DNA of 17,526 nt from an uncultured Eisenbergiella sp. (GTDB taxonomy: Bacteria; Bacillota; Clostridia; Lachnospirales; Lachnospiraceae), in assembly GCA_948960675.1 (NCBI GenBank), contig CARDPF010000029.1, positions 1 to 17,526 on the forward strand, given 5' to 3'. Positions 6,432 through 13,249 of this stretch are shown here, piece after piece; the first letter of the stretch is position 1, and every line of letters begins with the position of its first letter. A program made the translations under genes and the position numbers. A model generated the notes under the pieces. That model saw nothing but the letters and a program-made list of their open reading frames with translations, searched no databases and was not told the DNA's origin.

Positions 6432-7196
6432 TCAATGCGCCACTTTTCCGATGAAATCCTGTATCCTTGCCTGTCCGGAGGAAAACACCTCCTCCGCGCA
6501 CCCCTCTGCCAGAATTTCCCCCTTTTCCAGGAAAACCACCCGGTCCGAGATCTCTTTGGCAAACTGCATCTCATGGGTGACAATGATCATGGTCATTTTT
6601 TCCTTTGCCAGCTCTTTGATGACTTTCAAAACCTCCCCCGTCAGTTCCGGATCAAGCGCTGAAGTCGGTTCGTCAAAAAAAAGAAGCTTTGGCTGCATGG
6701 CCAGGGCCCGGACAATGGAAACCCGCTGCTGCTGTCCGCCGGAAAGCTGGCAGGGGTAAGCGTCCTTTTTATCTGCAAGACCGAACCGGGCAAGCAGCTG
6801 CTCCGCCCGTTCTAAAGCTTCCTTTTTGGAAAGACGCCCAACGGTCATAGGGGCGTCCGTCACATTTTTGAGCACGCTGTAATGGGGGAACAGGTTGAAA
6901 TTCTGGAATACCAGACCGAACCGGCGTCCGATCCTTCGCAAATCTGCCTTCGACGCATATTCACAACGTCCCGCCACCTCCCTCGCCGCATATTCCCCCA
7001 TATAAACCAGTTCCCCCGCATCCATTTTTTCCAGCATTGCAGCGCACCTAAGAAGCGTGGATTTTCCCGACCCGGAAGGCCCGATCACGGAAACCACCTC
7101 GCCTTCCTGCACCGTAAGGGAAATATCCTTCAAAATCCCCTGCCCGTCAAAGCACTTTTTCAAATGGCGAACCTCCAGCAAACTTTTCCCTGCCAT
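6432..7196 (-). CDS. Polar amino acid ABC transporter, ATP-binding subunit
   Basis: A 254-residue ABC ATPase of the GlnQ/HisP type. Walker A is IGPSGSGKST (38-47), the Q-loop is FQNFNLFPH (97-105), the signature is LSGGQQQR (151-158), Walker B is LLFFDEPTSALD (171-182; Asp175, Glu176), and the switch His208 is in IIVTHEM. FQNFNLFPH and the following spacing are typical of the polar amino acid uptake family. It would sit on the cytoplasmic side of the membrane as a dimer and power uptake through the permease encoded 35 bp upstream. The substrate cannot be fixed by sequence; glutamine, arginine/histidine and cystine importers all look alike at this level. It is the last gene of the operon. Confidence 0.95.
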   Translation of the reverse strand: MAGKSLLEVRHLKKCFDGQGILKDISLTVQEGEVVSVIGPSGSGKSTLLRCAAMLEKMDAGELVYMGEYAAREVAGRCEYASKADLRRIGRRFGLVFQNFNLFPHYSVLKNVTDAPMTVGRLSKKEALERAEQLLARFGLADKKDAYPCQLSGGQQQRVSIVRALAMQPKLLFFDEPTSALDPELTGEVLKVIKELAKEKMTMIIVTHEMQFAKEISDRVVFLEKGEILAEGCAEEVFSSGQARIQDFIGKVAH

Positions 7197-7231
7197 ATTT
7201 CCTCACATTCCGCCGCCCAAACGGCATCTTC

Positions 7232-7906
7232 CTACCGGTAATACTCCAGCTTTTTTTCCACATATTCCATAAACGACGCCACAAGGAGGTTAAAAAGATA
7301 ATAAAATACGCCTGCCGCCATTAAAGGCATCACCGAAGCCTGGGACGCCGCAAACTGCTTGGCCACGGTAAACATCTCCACCTGTGCCAGCACAAAAGCA
7401 AGGGATGTGTCCTTAACCAGCGTGATCATCTCGTTCGTAACCGGCGGCAGAATCCGCTTGACCACCTGCGGCAGGATAATTTTGCCAAAGGTCTGCAGCC
7501 TCGTATATCCCAGCACCTTTGCCGCCTCGTATTGCCCTATGGGAATGGAAGCAATCCCGCTTCTGTAGATTTCCGCAAAATATGCCGCATAGTTGAGCAC
7601 AAAAGCCAGAATCACCGCGCCAAACCGCCAGCTGTTGGTTATTTTTATCCCGAATACATAATAAGGCGCAAAATATACAATTACCAGCTGCAGCATCAGG
7701 GGCGTTCCCCGCATGACGGAAATATAAATTTTGCCCGCCAGACAGACCAATCCGTTTTTTGCCATCCTCCCAAAAGCCAAAAGTAGGCCCAGCGGCAGGG
7801 AAAACAACAGCGTCAAAACAAAAATGGAAACCGTCACGCCGAATTTTTCCATAAGCTGCGGAAGCATTATGATAAAATTATCCCAAAATTCCATCCAGCC
7901 CTGCAT
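7232..7906 (-). CDS. Polar amino acid ABC transporter, permease subunit
   Basis: A 224-residue integral membrane protein of the His/Glu/Gln/Arg permease family. The first helix is VTVSIFVLTLLFSLPLGLLLAF (about 24-45), and several more follow. The cytoplasmic EAA loop that docks on the ATPase is clear: YEAAKVLGYTRLQTFGKIIL followed by PQ, with the conserved EAA, G and I..P positions. RGTPLMLQL near residue 69 is a family hallmark. One copy would form a homodimeric channel. It lies 84 bp downstream of the binding-protein gene. AGAGAGG precedes the ATG. Confidence 0.95.
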   Translation of the reverse strand: MQGWMEFWDNFIIMLPQLMEKFGVTVSIFVLTLLFSLPLGLLLAFGRMAKNGLVCLAGKIYISVMRGTPLMLQLVIVYFAPYYVFGIKITNSWRFGAVILAFVLNYAAYFAEIYRSGIASIPIGQYEAAKVLGYTRLQTFGKIILPQVVKRILPPVTNEMITLVKDTSLAFVLAQVEMFTVAKQFAASQASVMPLMAAGVFYYLFNLLVASFMEYVEKKLEYYR

Positions 7907-7918
7907 GTTTACCTCTCT

Positions 7919-7934
7919 GCCCGCTTCCGCGGGC
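7919..7934 (-). other. Intercistronic hairpin between binding-protein and permease genes
   Basis: GCCCGC-GGAA-GCGGGC, a perfect 6-bp GC stem in the 84-bp gap, with no T-run. Such hairpins often protect the 3' end of the highly expressed binding-protein mRNA while letting less transcript into the permease gene. That role is inferred. Confidence 0.5.
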
Positions 7935-7990
7935 GTAAATTCACGGTTGAAATACCCCTGTCTTCCCGTGGCAAAAGCCGCCCTTGTTCC

Positions 7991-8902
7991 CTATTCTTTG
8001 CCCAGGCAAATGCTCTCCACAAGACCGAAATCACTGTATTTTTCCGCTATCTTTAAAAAGGTTCCGTCCTCCGCCATCCCAAGCAGTGTCTTTTCCACAA
8101 TATCCTTAAGTTCTGTGTTCCCTTTCAAAAACCCGACCGCATACTGCTCGGAAGCCAAACGCTCGCTGCCATCCTCTCCCTCCAGAATGTTATACTGTCC
8201 CTCTGCGCGCTGCAAAATATTATAAGCAGCCACGCCGATATCCATTGCCAGCGCATCAATGGCCCCCGCCTCCAAATCCATAAACGCCGTGTTATAATCC
8301 GCATACTGGTTCAAAGCGGCAAAGGATGCCGCCAGCGCGATGTTGTCCGGATTTTCCCCATCCTCAAGGGCTGCCAGCGCGGAGGATTCCTTCTGTACCC
8401 CGACCACCTTTCCGGCCAAATCCGCCTTGGTGTCAATCCCCGAATCCAGGGCCACCACAAATACCTGGCTGTTGTCCACATAAGGCACGGTAAACGTATA
8501 CTGATCCTCCCTGCCGTTCATGGTAAACCCGTTCCAAATGCAGTCAATGGTTCCCGAGGACAGTTCCATATCCTTGGTATCCCAGTCGATGGGCTGCTTA
8601 ATCAGGGTCCACCCGTTCCTTTTGCAGACTTCCTCCGCCAAATCCAGGTCAAACCCCACATACGCACCGGAAGCATCCTTATAACCATAAGGCGGAAACT
8701 CCGCGTCAAACCCTACGGTAAAGGTTCTTGCTTCCCCTGCTGTTCCGTCCGTGCTTTCCGCCTGCCCTGTCTCCCCGCCCTGCGCCGCCCCGGCGGCCGT
8801 CTCTGGTCCTCCCTGCGCAGCCGTATCCGCCTTCTGCCCACAGGCCGTCAGGGAAACCGCCAATACTGCCGTCATCACCACCGCCAAAATTTTCTTTTTC
8901 AT
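7991..8902 (-). CDS. Polar amino acid ABC transporter, substrate-binding lipoprotein
   Basis: A 303-residue family 3 extracellular solute-binding protein. The signal peptide MKKKILAVVMTAVLAVSLTA ends in a lipobox LTAC with Cys21, so the mature protein should be lipid-anchored on the cell surface. A low-complexity Ala/Gly/Glu/Gln linker (about 22-56) leads into the binding domain. There FTVGFDAEFPPYGYKD, GFDLDLAEEVCKR and DCIWNGFTMNGRED are typical of the family, and the aspartate/arginine pairs that grip the amino acid backbone are expected in these blocks. I chose ATG 8900-8902, which has GGAG 7 bases upstream and places the signal peptide at the N-terminus. It is the first gene of the operon. 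Ligand unknown. Confidence 0.95.
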   Translation of the reverse strand: MKKKILAVVMTAVLAVSLTACGQKADTAAQGGPETAAGAAQGGETGQAESTDGTAGEARTFTVGFDAEFPPYGYKDASGAYVGFDLDLAEEVCKRNGWTLIKQPIDWDTKDMELSSGTIDCIWNGFTMNGREDQYTFTVPYVDNSQVFVVALDSGIDTKADLAGKVVGVQKESSALAALEDGENPDNIALAASFAALNQYADYNTAFMDLEAGAIDALAMDIGVAAYNILQRAEGQYNILEGEDGSERLASEQYAVGFLKGNTELKDIVEKTLLGMAEDGTFLKIAEKYSDFGLVESICLGKE

Positions 8903-8940
8903 AGATTTTCTCCATTCCTGCACTGCCTAACAGCGCACAC
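8899..8940 (-). CDS. Possible 13-codon leader ORF overlapping the binding-protein start
   Basis: GTG at 8940-8938 follows AGAGGAGAAAA at good spacing and opens a 13-codon frame, read MCAVRQCRNGENL. Its TGA (8901-8899) overlaps the ATG of the binding-protein gene as ATGA. It carries two Cys codons. It may act by translational coupling, or be chance. Confidence 0.3.
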   Translation of the reverse strand: MCAVRQCRNGENL

Positions 8941-8991
8941 TTTTCTCCTCTGATACTTTATCAATTTATCACGCTAAATCAAACGACACTA

Positions 8992-9020
8992 ATACTACCA
9001 TGAACTGCCTGCCCTGTCAA
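8992..9020 (-). promoter_or_regulatory. Promoter of the amino acid ABC operon
   Basis: TTGACA (9020-9015), 17 bp, TAGTAT (8997-8992) on the minus strand: a perfect -35 and a 4-of-6 -10. The transcript would start near 8985 and carry a leader of about 83 nt. Confidence 0.7.
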
Positions 9021-9061
9021 GCCCCTTTCCGCCATTGACCCGCAAATCCGTCCGGCCATTC

Positions 9062-9100
9062 GTAACAGTTCAGACAAGTCTGAACTGTCTGAACTGTTAC
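9062..9100. mobile_element. Miniature palindromic element, 39 bp, with perfect 8-bp flanking repeats
   Basis: GTAACAGTTCAGACA (9062-9076) and TGTCTGAACTGTTAC (9086-9100) form a perfect 15-bp inverted repeat around AGTCTGAAC. The first arm can also pair with the centre (GTTCAGAC-AA-GTCTGAAC, 9068-9085). The element is bordered on both sides by GGCCATTC (9054-9061 and 9101-9108), an exact 8-bp direct repeat. The ends equal those of 1095-1228. The target duplication shows insertion; IS66-family origin is inferred from the GTAA ends and 8-bp duplication. It lies 30 bp beyond the mnmA stop and could also act as a hairpin there. Confidence 0.65.
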
Positions 9101-9130
9101 GGCCATTCTGCCTGACAGGCCGCGGCCGCC

Positions 9131-10195
9131 TCATTTTTTTGTCCGTTCTATGATACCGCCGCAAAAAATGTGCCCGTCCTCGTAAAAGACTGCGGACTGT
9201 CCGGCCGTGGCCGCACGCACCGGCTCGTCAAAAATGCATTCCAGTCGGTCCTGTCCCACCATCCGAATTGTGCATGGCGTGCCCTTGTGGCCGTACCGGA
9301 TTTTTCCCGTGACCCTTTTTTCCCCCTCCAGGCACTCCCCGGCCATCAGGTTCACCCTGCCGCAGACCAAATGTGTTGTGTACAGTTCCCCATCCCCGCC
9401 GAGTACCACTTCATTTGTATCCGGCTTAATCTGCGTCACGAATACCGGATGCCCCATGGCCAGCCGCAGGCCCTTTCTCTGGCCGACTGTATAATGCGCA
9501 ATCCCTGCATGCCGCCCCAGCACCTCCCCGTCCCCGTTCACAAAGTCACCGGGGCGCAAGGCATTGCTCGTCTGTCCGGCCTGCTGCAGCGTCTTTTCGA
9601 TAAAGGCCGCGTAATCATGATCCGGGATGAAGCAGATTTCCTGGCTATCCCGCTTTTTAGCCACTGTAAGCCCGGCCTCCCCCGCCATTTTGCGCACCTC
9701 TTCCTTGGAATATTCCCCCACCGGCATCAGCGTATGGCAAAGCTGCTCCTGGGTGAGCCGGTAAAGTGCATATGTCTGATCCTTCTGGGCCGTCACCGCA
9801 TTTGCCACCGAAATCCGTCCGTTTGCCAATCGTATCAGCCGCGCATAATGGCCCGTGGCGATCCAATCTGCACCTTTCTCCCCGGCATACGCAAGCAGCG
9901 CCTGCCACTTGATCCGGCGGTTACACATAACACAGGGATTGGGCGTGCGGCCCTGCACATACTCCCCCACAAAATATTCGATCACTTCTTTGCGGAAAGC
10001 TTTGCGCACATCCAACGCTTCCCACGGGATTCCAAGGGTCTGCGCTACGTCCATGGCATCCGCCTTAATCGCTTCCATTCCGTCAAAATGACACATGGTC
10101 ACTCCAAGCACTTCATATCCCTGCTTTTTCAACAGCCAGGCCGCCACGGAAGAATCCACGCCCCCGGACAACCCCACTACCACTCTATTTTTCAC
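9131..10195 (-). CDS. mnmA: tRNA 2-thiouridylase MnmA
   Basis: A 354-residue enzyme that adenylates and thiolates U34 of tRNA(Lys, Glu, Gln), taking sulfur from a cysteine desulfurase. The PP-loop VGLSGGVDSS (7-16) binds ATP. TPNPCVMCN contains the nucleophile Cys88, SQEICFIP the persulfide Cys188, and ATGHYAR and HYTVGQRKGL are family blocks. The central beta-barrel and C-terminal domains are present to the end. I start at GTG 10195-10193 (read MKNRVVVGLSGG), with GGGAGG 9 bases upstream; the frame stays open further upstream, but that part looks like leader. The region after MCHFDGMEAIKADA is a compact version of the family's usual loop. It diverges from the flippase gene and has its own promoter. 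Confidence 0.94.
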   Translation of the reverse strand: MKNRVVVGLSGGVDSSVAAWLLKKQGYEVLGVTMCHFDGMEAIKADAMDVAQTLGIPWEALDVRKAFRKEVIEYFVGEYVQGRTPNPCVMCNRRIKWQALLAYAGEKGADWIATGHYARLIRLANGRISVANAVTAQKDQTYALYRLTQEQLCHTLMPVGEYSKEEVRKMAGEAGLTVAKKRDSQEICFIPDHDYAAFIEKTLQQAGQTSNALRPGDFVNGDGEVLGRHAGIAHYTVGQRKGLRLAMGHPVFVTQIKPDTNEVVLGGDGELYTTHLVCGRVNLMAGECLEGEKRVTGKIRYGHKGTPCTIRMVGQDRLECIFDEPVRAATAGQSAVFYEDGHIFCGGIIERTKK

Positions 10196-10239
10196 CTCGT
10201 TTTTCCTCCCCGCCACAGCAAATCCGGTCACGGTTCCTT

Positions 10240-10279
10240 CCGCAGCTGGCGGCCGTATCCGCACGGACGACAGCTGCGG
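10240..10279 (-). other. Stem-loop near +1 of the mnmA mRNA
   Basis: CCGCAGCTG and CAGCTGCGG (9 bp, perfect) enclose an inner CCGT/ACGG pairing. The stem starts about 5 nt after the expected transcription start. It has no T-run. Confidence 0.55.
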
Positions 10280-10290
10280 TGATCCGCCTC

Positions 10291-10320
10291 ATCATAACAA
10301 ACCCTACCCTGTTCTGTCAA
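10291..10320 (-). promoter_or_regulatory. mnmA promoter
   Basis: TTGACA (10320-10315), 18 bp, TATGAT (10296-10291) on the minus strand: perfect -35 and 5-of-6 -10. The leader would be about 90 nt. Confidence 0.75.
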
Positions 10321-10404
10321 CTGCACCCAACCGCATATACATAGGGAATAACAAAGATCGCGAAACGTTTTTGTACGATCCTTGCTGCCAAAAAGGAGGC
10401 TTGC

Positions 10405-11730
10405 ATGAAAAAAAATACCTTGCTCAAAGGTACCTTCATCCTGACGCTCGCCGGTCTGCTCAGCCGCTGTATCGGTTTTTTTTACCGGATTTTCCTCTCC
10501 CGCATGTTCGGGGAGGAGGGCATCGGAATCTATGAACTGATGAACCCTGTCCTCACCCTCACCTTCGCTTTGTGCACCTCCGGCATCCAAAGCGCCATAT
10601 CCAAGTTTGTCGCCGGCCAGCCGGAGGAAACCGGCGCCAAAAACCGGCTGCGCATCCTTTCTGCCGGACTTTTCTTTTCCGGCATCCTTTCCGCCGCCTG
10701 TGCCTTTTTCGTCTATGTAAAAGCGGATTTCATCTCCGGTTTTCTTTTACATGAACTGCGCTGCGCACCGCTTTTGCGCATTGCCGCGCTCTCCTTTCCC
10801 GCCGCCTGTATCCACGCCTGCAACAACGGCTACTTTTACGGTATTAAAAAGGCCGGGCTTCCCGCCTTCTGTCAGCTCTTTGAGCAATGCTTCCGTGTGG
10901 GCAGCGTTTTCCTCTTCTGGAATTACGCCCAAAAAAACGGCGTCACTTTCTCCATCACCGTCGCCGCCGTGGGGCTGGTCATCGGGGAACTGGCATCCAC
11001 AATGGTCTCCATTCCCGTAACCCTGTTCCACTTTGCAAAGCTTGACGGCCTCCCGTCATGCAGCGCAGCCCCTTTCCGCACCCTTGCCGGCCAAATCCTC
11101 CTATTTGCCGCCCCCCTGTCCGCCAACCGGGTCTGCCTGCATTTGCTTGGCGCAGTGGAATCCGCCCGGATTCCTGTAAGCCTGCAGCAATTTGGGTATA
11201 CCGCCAAACAGGCATTGTCAATTTACGGCGTTTTCACCGGAATGGCCATGACCTGTATTTTGTTTCCCGGCGCCATCACCAATTCCGTCTCCGTACTCCT
11301 GATGCCGCTGATCGCGGAAGCCGATTCCACACGCAACAGGCATGCCATACGCACCGCCATCGGCAAATGTATCCGTTACTGCCTGCTGCTTGGATGCCTG
11401 TGCACGGTACTGTTTATGTTAACCGGCAATTTTATCGGAACCACGCTTTTCCACAGTGAACTGGCCGGCCGCTTTATCCGCACCCTAAGCTTCATCTGTC
11501 CCTTCCTCTATCTAAATACCACCCTCTTCTCGATCTTAAACGGACTGGGAAAAACGGGATATACCTTCCTGTTCAATATGACCGCCCTCCTGCTGCGACT
11601 GGGCTTTGTTCTTTTCGTAGTGCCGGTCTTTGGCATCAAAGGCTTTCTTTGGGGCATGCTGGCCGGGCACCTGTTCATGAGTGCCGCCAGCTTTCTCACC
11701 CTGCGTCCCTACATGGCAGACTCCCGTTAG
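10405..11730 (+). CDS. SpoVB-like polysaccharide/lipid flippase (MOP superfamily)
   Basis: A 441-residue polytopic membrane protein. The N-terminus LLKGTFILTLAGLLSRCIGF followed by FYRIFLSRMFGEEGIGIYEL is characteristic of the SpoVB/MurJ-like branch of the MOP (MATE) exporters, as is TSGIQSAISKFVA near residues 58-70. About twelve hydrophobic helices fill the rest. Family members move lipid-linked sugars across the membrane; SpoVB is needed for spore cortex synthesis, but Clostridia often keep several copies for other polysaccharides, so I do not assign the symbol. At 441 residues it is shorter than Bacillus SpoVB (about 518). The start ATG follows AAAAAGGAGGCTTGC. It stands alone on the plus strand, divergent from mnmA; no clear sigma-A or sporulation promoter was found. 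Confidence 0.85.
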   Translation: MKKNTLLKGTFILTLAGLLSRCIGFFYRIFLSRMFGEEGIGIYELMNPVLTLTFALCTSGIQSAISKFVAGQPEETGAKNRLRILSAGLFFSGILSAACAFFVYVKADFISGFLLHELRCAPLLRIAALSFPAACIHACNNGYFYGIKKAGLPAFCQLFEQCFRVGSVFLFWNYAQKNGVTFSITVAAVGLVIGELASTMVSIPVTLFHFAKLDGLPSCSAAPFRTLAGQILLFAAPLSANRVCLHLLGAVESARIPVSLQQFGYTAKQALSIYGVFTGMAMTCILFPGAITNSVSVLLMPLIAEADSTRNRHAIRTAIGKCIRYCLLLGCLCTVLFMLTGNFIGTTLFHSELAGRFIRTLSFICPFLYLNTTLFSILNGLGKTGYTFLFNMTALLLRLGFVLFVVPVFGIKGFLWGMLAGHLFMSAASFLTLRPYMADSR

Positions 11731-11791
11731 TTGCCCACAGGGCGGCTTCCATCCCGCAAAATTGATTTCCGTGACGCCGCAAAAGAGGGAC

Positions 11792-11820
11792 TTGCCATCC
11801 GGCTTTTTCTATACTATAAT
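11792..11820 (+). promoter_or_regulatory. Promoter of the DAHP synthase gene
   Basis: TTGCCA (11792-11797), 17 bp, TATAAT (11815-11820): near consensus. Transcription from about 11827 gives a leader of about 240 nt. Confidence 0.8.
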
Positions 11821-11826
11821 AGGGAA

Positions 11827-12064
11827 CGTTGAAAATGGGACTGACCCGCATTGGGTAAAGGGTTGCTTTGCATCCGCGGCCCATCGCTTACGGGAATAAA
11901 ACGAGTTGATACCAAGGAGATAGGTTGAAAAATAGGCCTGATGGCTGATTTTTCACACGGCAATTTGTGCCGGAGCGTCACAAATTGCCCTGATGGCAGA
12001 AGGGAATTCGCATAGGCGAATCCTCTTCGCCCCGTCGCATAGACGCTCTGGAACGGAGATTAAA
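11827..12064 (+). promoter_or_regulatory. Long structured leader of the DAHP synthase gene, including repeated element copy B (11970-12064)
   Basis: Visible pairing: GGCAATTTGTG with CACAAATTGCC (11959-11969 and 11978-11988), then ATTCGC-ATAG-GCGAAT (about 12006-12021). The 3' part from 11970 aligns with 1454-1547. No tryptophan or tyrosine T-box sequence (TGGNACCGCG) and no terminator hairpin with T-run is seen. A short in-frame ORF at 11940-12014 reads MADFSHGNLCRSVTNCPDG and so on; the equivalent frame in copy A gives a similar peptide, but B has stop codons before the gene, so coding is unlikely. Confidence 0.5.
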
Positions 12065-12069
12065 ATGAT

Positions 12070-13101
12070 ATGGGCTTTACATTCATAACACAGCTGCCAA
12101 CCCCTGACAGTATCAAAAAAGAGTATCCGGTTCCGCAGGAGTTTGCGCGGTTAAAGGCAATCCGGGATGCCCAAATCCGGGATGTCATCACCGGAAAAAG
12201 CGATAAATTTTTGGTGATCATCGGGCCCTGTTCCGCAGATAACGAAGACGCGGTCTGTGATTATGCCAGCCGTCTGGCCAGGGCAAACGAAAAGGTGCAG
12301 GACCGGCTGATTTTGATTCCCCGGGTTTATACCAACAAACCACGCACCACCGGAGAAGGCTACAAGGGTATTGTCCACCAGCCCGACCCCGGCAAAAAAG
12401 AGGATTTCGTGCAGGGGCTGATTGCCATGCGCCGGATGCACATCCATGCTTTTGAGGTTTCCGGACTGACTGCGGCGGACGAGATGCTTTATCCGGACAA
12501 CTGGGGTTATGTCTCCGATATCCTTTCTTATGTGGCCATCGGCGCGCGCTCCGTGGAGGACCAGCAGCACCGGCTGACCGTCAGCGGCTTTGACGTGCCC
12601 GCAGGCATGAAAAATCCCACCAGCGGCGATTTTTCGGTCATGCTCAATTCCGTTTATGCGGCACAGCACCCCCACTCCTTTATTTACCGGGGCTGGGAGG
12701 TCAACACCAGCGGAAACGAACTGGCCCACACCGTGCTTAGGGGCGCAACCAATAAGTACGGGCGCAACCTGCCAAACTACCATTACGAGGACTTAAGCAC
12801 CCTGCTTGCCCTTTATAACGAGCGGGACCTAAAAAACCCCGCCTGCATTATCGACTCCAACCACTCCAACTCCAACAAACAGTTTGACCAGCAAATCCGG
12901 ATTGTCAAGGAAGTCATGCACAGCCGGAAACTAAACGGCGATATCCGGAAATTTGTCAAGGGCGTCATGGTGGAAAGCTACATCGAAGAGGGCTGTCAGA
13001 AAATTGGAGGCGGCACATACGGAAAATCCATTACGGATGCCTGTCTGGGCTGGACTGACACCGAAAAACTAATTTATGACCTTGCGGAATTAAATGCATG
13101 A
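12070..13101 (+). CDS. aroF: 3-deoxy-7-phosphoheptulonate (DAHP) synthase, class I (AroF/G/H type)
   Basis: A 343-residue enzyme, close to the 350 of E. coli AroG, that condenses phosphoenolpyruvate and erythrose 4-phosphate in the first step of the shikimate pathway to Phe, Tyr and Trp. The metal and substrate residues are visible: GPCSAD with Cys54, NKPRTTGEGYKG (89-100), GARSVEDQQHR (158-168), GMKNPTSGD with Lys181, DSNHSNS with metal-ligand His265, VESYIEEG with Glu302, and TDACLGW with Asp323. Which aromatic amino acid inhibits it cannot be read safely. ATG 12070 sits 11 bases after CGGAG, a long spacing; an out-of-frame ATG at 12065 is better placed (see findings). The symbol is by family only. 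A strong terminator follows directly. Confidence 0.92.
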   Translation: MGFTFITQLPTPDSIKKEYPVPQEFARLKAIRDAQIRDVITGKSDKFLVIIGPCSADNEDAVCDYASRLARANEKVQDRLILIPRVYTNKPRTTGEGYKGIVHQPDPGKKEDFVQGLIAMRRMHIHAFEVSGLTAADEMLYPDNWGYVSDILSYVAIGARSVEDQQHRLTVSGFDVPAGMKNPTSGDFSVMLNSVYAAQHPHSFIYRGWEVNTSGNELAHTVLRGATNKYGRNLPNYHYEDLSTLLALYNERDLKNPACIIDSNHSNSNKQFDQQIRIVKEVMHSRKLNGDIRKFVKGVMVESYIEEGCQKIGGGTYGKSITDACLGWTDTEKLIYDLAELNA

Positions 13102-13106
13102 CCAAA

Positions 13107-13136
13107 GCCCCCGCTTTTGGCAGCGGGGGCTTTTTT
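13107..13136 (+). terminator. Intrinsic terminator of the DAHP synthase gene
   Basis: GCCCCCGC (13107-13114), 8-nt loop, GCGGGGGC (13123-13130), then TTTTTT. It begins 5 bp after the stop codon. A textbook terminator. Confidence 0.95.
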
Positions 13137-13249
13137 ATGTTACCCTCTGTGGTGCAAAACCGTGTGTCCCTTTGTCCACTGAGGGTAGGGGAAATTATCG
13201 TAACCATAGTGAACATGCCGCCGCAGGGTCGTCGCTGCAGGCATAAAAC

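Noticed and set aside
9170..10282. 370-codon plus-strand frame
   Set aside because: Antisense shadow of mnmA, rich in His, Pro and Arg, with no domain.
10340..10404. Sporulation sigma-E type promoter before the flippase gene (CATATACAT)
   Set aside because: The -10-like word is off register and no matching -35 is found at the right spacing.
11827..12064. T-box, c-di-GMP or other known riboswitch in the DAHP synthase leader
   Set aside because: None of the conserved cores (for example TGGNACCGCG) is present.
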